A stretch of 64,000 nt of DNA from Hyphodiscus hymeniophilus. Lineage: Eukaryota > Ascomycota > Leotiomycetes > Helotiales > Hyphodiscaceae. The stretch is taken from assembly GCA_016508695.1 (NCBI GenBank), contig VNKQ01000005.1, positions 1,364,001 to 1,428,000 on the forward strand. The letters run 5' to 3'. A model generated the notes under the pieces. That model was given only the letters and a program-made list of their open reading frames with translations, was not told the origin of the DNA and made no database searches. Below, one piece after another: positions 9,921-20,100 of the stretch; position 1 is the first letter of the stretch, and each line of letters opens with the position of its first letter. The translations under genes and the position numbers were made by a program.

Positions 9921-12585
9921 CTATCCTTCCACATGGTAAATACCTTGCAAAATCTTCCAGCACCACATAGCCACTGCGTCCGTGGACTTCAGATCCCGAA
10001 TCCAATCTACCATCAAATCAACTGACTCGTCCACCTCCGCTTCGAACCTGGGGCCGCAGAGTTGCCTCCGTATATCACGCAGCATATTATTGTGCCGTGT
10101 CAGATGGAATATAAGGAGGATACAAAGAAAGTTCTGGGACCAGCAAAAGAGATAGGGCACTAGTCTTTTGTGACGAGATGTTGGTGAGAGCGCGAGCGGC
10201 CATTTCAAGCATGCCTGATTGTTCTTAGCAGTTCTCAAGTCCTAGGTAACGATAGGGAGCAGGCTTACCCGTAAGCACTCCGCAACTCCCTCTGCATCAT
10301 CTTGAGTCATCTCACCAGGAAAGTGTAGCGCTTTGTACACAAATGGTCTGTAAACCATGTATTTTGCGTAATAGTATCTCGTCCGTAGTAAGGCGACGTG
10401 GATATCATAGGCGTATGGATACTTATGTGGCTCTTTATCCAGGTCAGTGGTAAAGAGCGGCGAACGATATTGTTGTTGTGGTGATAGGGTTGGATCTAGT
10501 GCTCGATCAGAGCCTCCCACCTGCTGGGGGGTTGGAAAGGAGGTAGGATCATCCTCAGGCCATTGGAGATTGGCTGGAAGCATTCTGCGCCATTGGGAAA
10601 GCTGTCCTGCCAGATGCTTGATAGAACTCGCAGTTGGGCCGTCGAAATCGTCTGAAGCACTGGGTGTATCGCTGCTGGCAATATTCATGGCTAAGAGGCT
10701 ATTAGAAAGAGAACGGGCATGTAAAGCAATAAAAGACACTAACTGTCATGTAAAGTACGATGTAGATTGGCACAGAGCCGACGTAATGCCACTTGGGATG
10801 CATAGTGGGCTTCAAAGTGTGATGATTGGTTCCCACGATGGTCTGCCTCACAGAAAGGACCATTAAAGCTGGGGATTCCAATCTTATCTTCGATGTGCGA
10901 CAATCCGGTAGGAGGTAGATCAAGCTCAAGATTCAGACCCCTGCCAAAGTCAGAAACGGACACTGAGGCAGAATTGAGAATTCATCACTTACGTCTCCAT
11001 AATTGCGCAGTGCCAGTAGGCGCGTTTAATAAGGTCGCCCCTCGGATCGTTCCAGTTGATTGGCTTACTGCGTCGAGTAAGTGGAGGGTTTGGACGTGGA
11101 AGGAAAATTTAAGGAATTACCATGTGACTAAGATTTGACATGCCTGCGAGGCAGCCACAGTCAATCTCCAAAAGTCCTGTTTTCGTAGCGTGAGTGGCAA
11201 TGAAGACAAGTTACCTACCTCTCAACGATAGAACTTACCACGTGACGAGAACAGGACTCGTAGTAAAGTCTATGGAAAACTAGAGGTCAATTTGCTTATT
11301 CTGGTAGAGCGAATGGCAAGGATAAGAGAGAGAGAGACATTACGCACGCTGTCAGAGAGTAGATTTGGACCGTTTCAAGCTCGCAATCCGTCATGACAAA
11401 GCCTATTCGCTTCCTTGCTTCATTGAAGAGTGCAAGACCCGGAGGTTTTGATGCCGTTCCGCCTCTTACCCCACTCGGACGATCTTTATATATCTCAATA
11501 GGTTTTCCCTGATAGCCCTCCAAGGCCAACTCTCCTAAAGCGAAGACAAGGAGGGCTATGACCGAGTCCGTGTCACCGTTAAACCCCTCCGATTGCACCT
11601 TTGCAAGCGTGTCCGAGAGGAAGTTCTGCCTGTCCATGAATGGGTATATGAAGTTGAACGTGTCAAAATACGCCGCCGCTAATGTGTACATGAGATCTCG
11701 GGTCAAGTGTGGAAAGGTGGTTCTTGCTCCGCCCGCAGCTCTGGTTGCTTGCGATTGCATGCCCACAAACGGCCTGTCCGACAGAGCTTCGTCCAATGAA
11801 AACTTTGGGGCTCCGTCCTCTATTTGAACTATGAACGCAGGCCCCTCCTCCTCCAGAATCCTAAGATCTCCAATACCCGCTGGCAAAGCCTGCAAAAGTA
11901 GTTGTTGTATAGCAGGCCATGTCAGCATTTTATGAGCGGCAGAGGCGTGACGGTAATGCTGGTTCCTCCCCGTAATGCCAGGGCTCGGCTGTAGAGAGGG
12001 TGGGAGAGATGAGGCAGAATAGGAACGTGGTTCATTCGTATTGGCGCTGAAGGACGGCTGACTTGTTGGTGCTGGCTGTGGAGGACCGAATCCAGTTTGC
12101 ACTGGCCCACCTGGAGGGAGGCGGTCATCAATTTTGGATTCTAGAATTTTAAGTCGATCCAGAATCTGAACGAGTGTCTTGTCTTTCCTGGTTGCCTTCA
12201 GTAAGCAATGATCCATTACAATATGGGCATCGAACGCTGGCAAGTCCTCCAATGGCTGTTAACTTCCTCTGGCTTCACTTACTTTGTCGGTTGGGGCTCC
12301 CTATAGTTGCACTCAAGTTTCATCTTCTGGCATAGGCTGCATCTCGGTCGTTGCTCGTCACATTTTTGCTTTCTCTGTCTGCAGGTATCACATGCCTTCG
12401 AGTCATGATTAGTTTTGTGGAAGAAGCCATGGCAGTACGTTCTCGACACCACAAGAGTCGCTGAACAAGCCCTTCAGAGCGAGAAGACTGTGGCTCACCT
12501 GAGCTGCAATCGCCCCCCTCATTGCTCTAGCAGGAGGAGGGGGTTGATTCGAGGAGCTGGGGCTCGATGCAGAGTCGAGATTCAT
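9921..12585 (-). CDS. Zn2Cys6 (fungal_trans) transcription factor, 704 aa, nine exons
   Basis: Exons (minus): 12585-12499, 12395-12283, 12187-11348, 11269-11239, 11176-11121, 11067-10993, 10940-10744, 10690-10269, 10214-9921. All junctions are GT/AG and phases agree. The zinc cluster is in exon 2: ACDTCRQRKQKCDEQRPRC followed by SLCQKMKLEC (CX2CX6CX6CX2CX6C). Next comes a leucine-rich linker (KDKTLVQILDRLKILE) that probably dimerises. The middle-homology/fungal_trans domain runs from about residue 190 to 480, with junction-spanning stretches such as YSLTALYYESCSRHV and NWNDPRGDLIKRAYWHC. The apparent Met at 12252 is intronic. I do not recognise a specific orthologue; target genes are unknown. 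Confidence 0.85.
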
Positions 12586-14233
12586 GGTCACACAGGAGCC
12601 GGATGAGGTAGAGATATTCGGCGGTTGCGACGAAATGCTCGTGAGTCTGGTGGTCGCTGACTTGGACGCGATGCAGAGAGGACGGGCTGATCTATCATAG
12701 ACCCTCGAAAGAAACGGATGGTGTTGTCGAGGCTTGACCAGTCGACCCGATCTATAAAGCGGCGGAGCGGTGCATGGCACCAGTTCTACGAACCTTGGGG
12801 GGGGGGCGTGTGTTGCAAGGAGAAGGAGAAGAAGAAGAAGCAGACTATGTGGCGACTCTCTATGTCGTTGCTCTTGCCTTGTGTAGTAGCTTCGAACTAT
12901 CGCAAGATCTCCACGATGGCATCGCAGTGCTGGACATGCAACGAGGCCGTCGAGTCGTGTCGCAGTGTGTGTGTCCCTTGGACGAGCTTTTTTGAATTGC
13001 ATGCCTCCCGAAGACGAAAACTTAACTTAGGTTCTGGATCTTTCGGAGGGCTGTCCGATGCCTCCGAAAGCTGGTTTGACGCCAATGCTGATGGGGCTCC
13101 CTCGATGGAATGCTGGAAACCTCGATGCTCTTGGGAAGTGGTATATATAAGGCCGAGCACCCACTGCCGCGTAGAGCCCCCGCACACCAATTTTTCGTTG
13201 ATGTCTGCTGGGCAATCCGAGCGTAGGTAGTTCCTGCGCTCCGCCTCAAGTGGGTTGCATATACTACCCAGCGGTAGGGGGCTGCTCGACGATGGCTCAT
13301 ATATAATATATGACATCTGGTGTCTGCAGAGATGGTATACCAGCCGATGCTTTTGCAAGTCTGGTCGTCTTCAATGTTGGGGGGGGGGAAGGGGGGTTGA
13401 TGGAGTTTTCATCTGGGAGGACAGGACCGCTCTCGTTGTGGGCGTGAGATTCCGTCGATGACAAGGATAGGTAGGTAGTTGGGAAAAGCTACGCATCTGG
13501 AAGGAGAGAGAATCATAGGTAGGACTAGGAACGGACTCGAAACTGGTCCAGGCGGATCCGAGGTATGGCATTTTTGGCATCGGCATGGGGTTTTCTATCG
13601 ATGTCGATGTTTGATAGGAACGGAAGATGCAGCAAGTCTTCTTTGCTCAGTTTGCGGTGATCCAGACGGAAAGAGGGGCCCACCACCAGCACGGGCTGGT
13701 GTTACGACTAGAGAGATTTGCCTCTCTCTGAATCGTCGGAATTATCATCCGCTGCTGCTGTTTGGTCGGCTGTCTCGAAGTGACTCGAATCAATCCCCCC
13801 ATCAGGCGCCGATACAATAGTGGAAGCCAGATCAAATTGCTCTGACGTACGTCAGTCGAGCCTTCCAAAAAGTATTGGAGCGACTAAGGAGTTGATCCTG
13901 TCTCGAGCTTCCATACGAATCCGTCTAGGAAAGAGTTTTATTCCCGAAAATGTGGTGGTTTCGTCGTTCATTGTTTTTCGTTCCAGCTTGGCCCGGTCAT
14001 CAGAAAAAGTTCGGAGTTTTCATCCGAGCAAATAGAATCAAGTCACTGTGGAATTTGGGTTCACCCCCGTCTCAAGCTTACGGTCACGACTCACAACGAC
14101 ATCCTTCCGGATCTCCAAGCCAAGTCAAGTCAAGATGAATGAAAGGATACGAGCGCAGTGCTTTTCTATCACTGCATACAGATCCACGCACGTTGATAGT
14201 TATATATCCATCATCAGCAAACAAATCTCCCCT
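12586..14233. other. Upstream region of the Zn2Cys6 factor
   Basis: No supported gene. It contains two long G runs (12797-12806; 13379-13388 plus 13391-13396), a purine tract at about 12815-12843, and a TATATATAA box at 13142-13150 on the plus strand. The overlapping short ORFs on both strands look random. Confidence 0.45.
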
Positions 14234-15814
14234 TTAAAATCCCTGCTGCCGGTGCCATTTCTCCTCCCACCCGGGGAAATATGGACTCTGTTGCAGAGTC
14301 GCCACAGTCCAGCTCTCCTCGTCAGGGCTACTAGGCACAACTAATCCCTTCTTCACCTGCTCCTCAGCATACTTCTCCAACTCTGGTATACACGCGTGCT
14401 CCACATGCCACGTGTTCTTGTATTCCATCAGACTCTTCTTCCCATCCTTCAAGATCTTAAGCAGCAAAGCCGGGATGTATGGCTCATCGCGAAACTCCTG
14501 AACTGGCGTGAACAGAGCTTTGAAGTTGAACACAATACCGGCGCTCAACGGGAGCCTTCGTAAAGTTTGCCAATCGACCCGCAGATTGCAATCCTCGATT
14601 GTCAAATTCTCTTGCTGCATGTCTCGAAGCTTCTCATGCGGATCTCCAGGTGGCATGAATAACGGGCTTCCGACTTCGAGACCCCAGCTACCCCGTTGGA
14701 TGGGCGCGTTTGTCGGCATCTTGCTGAAATATCGGTCCATGCTGAACGACATCTTCTCCTTGTAGTCTGGGATAGGCTTATGGATTTCCTTGAGCTGCAT
14801 GCCGATTTTGGTGCTAACGTTCCATCCTAAGGAACTGCACACGACGCCGGCGCGGAAGTAGTACATGCCGTCATTCTCGTTGCGAAGGACGATGGCGAAA
14901 TCTTCAGGGACATTGTTGAGGAGCACATGCAACGGATGCATACTTTTGATGTCAGTGTCCTCGTTGAGAAGACCGTTGTGGAAGGTCTGCTTGTCTGTTG
15001 ACAAAGAGAAGTGCTTGGGGTACCGAGCGCAGTAAAATTGGAGACATATTTCCATCAATTCTTTGCAGACGAGTTCGGATCCGGGTAGATAGTCCAAGAC
15101 CATCTTGCCGTACCTTTCAAATAGCTCCTTTCGTTCGTTGACCCGCGAGACATATGTATTCTCGACCTCGAGCCACCACTCAGGCTCCATCTTGCTTAGA
15201 GCTAGGTAATGTCAGCGGAGTCCATAATCTATTGTCAAATGCTACTTACACATGGTTTGATGATAAGCCCATCGGAATGGACGATAGGGCCTGGGTTTAG
15301 CTTTGGTGGGATCGAAGTTGGCGTATGGCTGAGGAAGTGGGACGCCGCTCAAAATATCATATGCTGGAAAATCACCCATGGCTTTGATTTCCTCTGTCGA
15401 GAAACCAGTTGGAGTATACTTTGGATGGTCGTTCTCAAGATCATAAGACCGAGTGGTTGGCAATGCATCTTTTCGGAGAAACTCCTTGCAAGGTTCTGTA
15501 CCGATGAGGATTTCCTTGTTCGAAGCTGAGGCACTCTCCGCGAGCTTAGGAAGAACGTATCGTCTTGATGGACAGAAAACATCGGCATAATCGGGACTCG
15601 CAGTGTCGGCGGGGCCCTCTGAGTTCTTCTTTTCCGGTGAAAAGGAGCGAGGTGGAGTTGAAGCACCAGAAGCACGGCGGCGCGAAACTCGCAGTCTCTT
15701 CAAGACGGCATCTCGCTGGCGTTTGTTGAAAGTCAAGGCGGTGATTGTAGACAATAAGAATATCAGACCAATCCCAAGCATCCATTGAGTTGAGAAGACA
15801 TTCAGGAGATCCAT
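14234..15814 (-). CDS. DUF3445 / HRQ-type heme-dependent oxidative demethylase-like protein
   Basis: Exons 15814-15250 and 15201-14234 (510 aa), joined across a 48-nt intron (GTAAGT/CCTAG) to read HQTMSLSKMEPEWW. Residues 8-30 form one hydrophobic segment (probable ER anchor), followed by a basic Ser/Arg-rich linker. From about residue 140 the protein matches fungal DUF3445 proteins from memory. Recognisable pieces are PRPYRPFRWAYHQTM, the NEDGMYYFRAG-like strand (seen as NENDGMYYFRAG), and MSFSMDRYF. Bacterial relatives are subunits of a heme-dependent oxidative N-demethylase. In fungi these are often called HRQ family. Substrate unknown; heme binding is inferred from the family only. Confidence 0.68.
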
Positions 15815-17183
15815 GGCGCGGAATGGACTTTGTAAATGCAGTCCCGTGACCTTTGTAGAATGCTGTGTACAAATTGGCGTGCCGTGTTGGAATGAATTTT
15901 GAGTGGCTGCGTGAAATGGACCGTTGGAAATGGGTAAGTTTGCTAGCAGAGACCACTCGATAAGGCTATGCGTAGGGAAAACAAGGAATCAGAGTATTTT
16001 CTTAACCAAGGACGGCCACAAGCTCTGTATAAGATGTACCAGTCTCTTATCACAAGAGATGTGCTGAGCTTGTGAGATGAGTCTCGAGGGGAGGAGGAAT
16101 GGGCTGTTTTCTTCAATTAGAAGAAAGATGGGGGACGGAGAAAACTCGAATGGGAAAAGCAAGTCACAGAATGCTGTCCGTACCTTATTTAGTTGATTCC
16201 AACCCCACACAGCAGCTCGAATGATATGGGCAGACCAAGCATGAGGTAGGTACAGTAGACTTCTATGCCACACCACGCTCGTTGGAGGGTGGGGTCACCC
16301 GGGCCACTTGGCCGTGGGATTATTTGCTGCATCTGATTCTTGCGCCATTTTGCCATTATGCTTGGAAACGCAAGACGGTACCGGATAACAGGACCCTATC
16401 AGAGAACTGATTGCATTATCTTGGTGCTATCTTCGCTTCTCCGCATTTCGCATGTTGGGCGGCGGATACTTTATCTACATTGGGATATGTTTTTGGAGAA
16501 CGGGAAGACTCGATGTGCTGCCCTGCATTGGGACAACTTCTCGGAGACTTGGAATATATGAGCCTGGGAGGGCATGGTCCACGTTCTTCCGGTTTCATGC
16601 TCCATCGGGCGTGGTAAGTACCTGTATGTGAGGCAACACTGTCAAAACTTTGAGCTTGGTGTGACGTTCAGGATTGATGCGGCCACGATGGGTGCGTGTA
16701 TATCAAACCAAGTGAAGGTTCTCGAGATGACTGCAGATATTCTTTTTCCCATACGAAAGAGTTCGTCGTAGAACGAGACAGTCTATCCAGAACCATGAAT
16801 TGCTGATAATTACCCGCGTGTTGATAGCCTAAGTGGGCAGGAGTCGAGATGCAACACTATCTTCGTGGACACCTGGACAAGAACGAGTGAATTAATATTG
16901 GTACCGCTTTAATCCTCCAGCGAGGACACGCTCAGATTCAATTATCAACTACAACTTTGGAAGGGTATATAAAAACATCGAGCCACCACCAACCCTTTCC
17001 TACAAGCCAGTTCTGTGTGACCTGGTCTATGCAGAAATCTACGAGCCACTGCCAACCCAATGCTTTGTCCCGCCGGCTACAGAACTCCAGATGCTCGCTC
17101 ACAAATTCAAACACCACGCCAAACCACGCTCCAAATGCAGATAAGGTATCTTCATACCAACAAAAGCCTTCACAAATCATCCC
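15815..17183. other. Intergenic, upstream of the DUF3445 gene
   Basis: 1.37 kb between the DUF3445 start and the 3' end of the giant repeat gene. I find no supported coding frame, RNA gene or clear repeat. Confidence 0.4.
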
Positions 17184-20100
17184 CTAAACTCCAGCAATCT
17201 TTCTGAACCGACCGAAAAGGCCTCCTTGCGCGCTAGGCGCCCGAGAGGTGTCCATGTAGGCATATTCACGGTGACTAGACCTTCGTCCATCGCCCTGACT
17301 TCCTTCCGAACTCCTCACAGCTTCCTTCTCTTGTCTTCTTGATTCGCGTCTTCGTCTTCTCTCCTCTTGATCATCGACGCCAACTGCATCACCAATTTTG
17401 GAATGACGACGCGTTTTCCTCAAATTTCGTCGTGCGTTCTCATCGGCGACGGGGTCCTCTGATGGTCCATCCTCAACAGGAGCTTCATCCTCGGGTGGTG
17501 GTGGAGCATCTGAATGGTCTTTTACCCATGAATCAGTGCCAGAATGGGGCCATCCAGCCTTGTCCTTCTTACGTTTGGCGTCTTTGTAGACAGGGCCATC
17601 AGCAGGAAGGTATTCCGGTTCCACGTTGCGAGATTTTCCATTTCGAGGGTCGAAATAGCTGTCAACGACCGGCGCTGACTTGCGACGCGACGTCCTAGGA
17701 ACTTCCGATGAACGCAGAGCACGTCGTTCTTCGCGTTTTCGGCGACGTTCCTCCTCATCCTCAATAGGTGCATCCATGTGCGACTTTCTGCGATCCGACT
17801 TCTTCAAGCGACCTGGATCCTCAGATAGACCTTGTCCATCAGTCTGAGCAGCCTCTCTCTCCTTCTCGGCTCTTCTAGCGCGTCGTCGTTCTGCGCGTTC
17901 TGCCTCCTTTGCCTCCACGGCATCTCTTTCAGCATCCTCCCGAGCTCTCTGCTCCCGCCTTGCTGCCCTTCTAGCTTCCTTTTCTTCTTGTCGGCGAGCT
18001 TCCATTTCTTCCTCTTGCTTCCTGCGGCGTTCTCTCCTACCATCATCCTTGGCACGTCGCGCGTCTTCGGCCGCCTTTTCAGCAGCTTCTTTATCAGCTC
18101 TGCGGGCATGTCTAGCCTCTCTTCTCGCCTCCTGATCCTCTTCGGCTGCCCCGCCAGACATGGTAAAATCTATGTCCGCGTCGCCTTCCGATCGATCCTT
18201 GGCAGGACGTTTGATCTTCCGATCTTCTCGCCTCAGACCTCGCCCTTCGTCATCCGTCAACGCAGTGTTCCGGCGTTTGTTATCCGGACGAGATTTCCCA
18301 AGAAGCCCACCAAACATTCCACCAAGACCCGCTTTCTTGGCGGAAGAATCGGCTCGTTTCAAGCCAGGTGCCTCTGAAGGTCCATCAGCATCAACCATGA
18401 CAATGTCGTCTTCTTGTTTCGCCTGTTTTGAAAATCTGGCATTAGCACTTGTTTCCTTGGTAGATGGCTTCTTCCTTCGAATTGGCAATTCGTCGTCTCC
18501 AGGTGGCATTGGCACGGCTGGTGGCGGGGCAAAGATTGGGTCTGAAGTTACCTTCGATTTTCCTCTGCGATCGCGACTCGGTTTCTCTGGGCTGGGAGCA
18601 AGGTCGTCACCACCAACCATGACTATATCGTCATCGTCATCAAGACCTTCATGTTTGTCAGTTTTATCCCGATGGAGGTTGATGGAATGTGGTGGAATCA
18701 TACCATGTAACTTGCTTTTCCTCTCGGATTTACTTCGAGACAGCTTCGCAGGAGTGACGCCGAACAGTTTGGCTGCCTTTGCTGACATCTCGGGTATTGC
18801 CTTGTCGTCAGGCGGTGGAGAGACCATTCCCCCGTCTACCACGACGGAATGGCGGCGTGAGCTAGGTCTGCTTGATCGCTTTTCTGAAACCGACTTCGAT
18901 CTTGACGGAGCGCCAAACATGCTTGATAGACCTCTTGATACCGGAGGTCTATCAGCCTTCTCAGCTTTGTCGGAGCTTGAGCCCTTGGATGAGCCCTTGT
19001 CATCTTTTTCGGGTTTCTTGGTGGCTGATGATTTGGACCGTTTGAGATCAGCATCCTTGGATTTCTTCTCTTCTTTCTTTGGCGTCTCATCGGATTTGCG
19101 ATCTTTGGAAGATTTCTTCTCTTTCTCCTTCTCCTTCTCTTCCTTCTCCTTGGACGTCGTCGCTCCCCATGCGCCCCATGAAGATCCAGCAGTAGCGTCT
19201 CGGACAACGCGAGGACGTTCCTTCTTTGACGATTTAGGCTCCGGTGGCGGGGTTGGAGGAGCTGCTGGCACCGCCTTTTCCTTGGGAGATTCCTTCTCTT
19301 TACTCGATGACTTGCTCTTCTTGCTGGCTTTTTTGTCGGCAGCCATATCTACGATTTCAACAATCTCATCATCCGGGAAGCTACCAGGCACTTCTTTGGA
19401 TTTCGACTTCTTCGGCGACTCAGCTTTTGACTCGACAACGTCCTTTTCTTTTTTCGAAGAAGATTTGGGCGTTATGGTTTGCGATTTGGAGAGGCTGGTC
19501 TTCTTTTTATCGTCCTTGGGGGGCGAAGGTGCAGGAGGCGGGGGAGGGGGTGGAGGCGGCGCTACTACTGCAGCCGGTGACTCGAATGCTTTCAACCTAT
19601 CCGCGATCTTTCCTCCGACTGGTTTCTTCGTCAGGACTGATGCCTTCATCGCATCTTTGGAAGATGATTTGAAAGAGGATGTCGTGTCCTTCGCAGTAGC
19701 TTCTGGAAGCTTTGCTTTGTCAGCAATCGCAATCTCGTCTGCTGCCGTCGAATACGCCTCCTTTTTCGTTGCCTCAGTACCCTTGCCCTTCTTAGTGGAT
19801 GCTCCCCAAAATGAGAAGACATCGGCGACAGGCTCTACTTTAGGTGAGAGATCTATCAGAGGTTCCGGTTCGGGTTCAGGCTCCGGGACCTTTGAGCTTT
19901 TGCTTTTGCTGTCGGTTTTGGTGATTTTGGAGGACTTTTTGTCCTTCTTAGCGGACTCAAGAACTTTCTTCTCTTTGGCGGCTTTGGCTGCTGCCTCCTC
20001 GGCCTCAATTTCAGCAAGTAAAGCTTCAGCGGCGGCCTCTTCTTCATCCGCTTTCTTTTTGGCTGCTTCCTCTTCTTCGGCTTTCTTCTTTGCGTCAGCC

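Noticed and set aside
12188..12252. Apparent start Met at 12252 for the Zn2Cys6 factor
   Set aside because: It lies inside a 95-nt intron. Splicing joins the zinc cluster to the KDKTLVQIL linker in the correct phase.
12897..13358. 153-codon minus-strand ORF upstream of the Zn2Cys6 factor
   Set aside because: No domain or conserved-looking segment; overlaps other random frames in the promoter.
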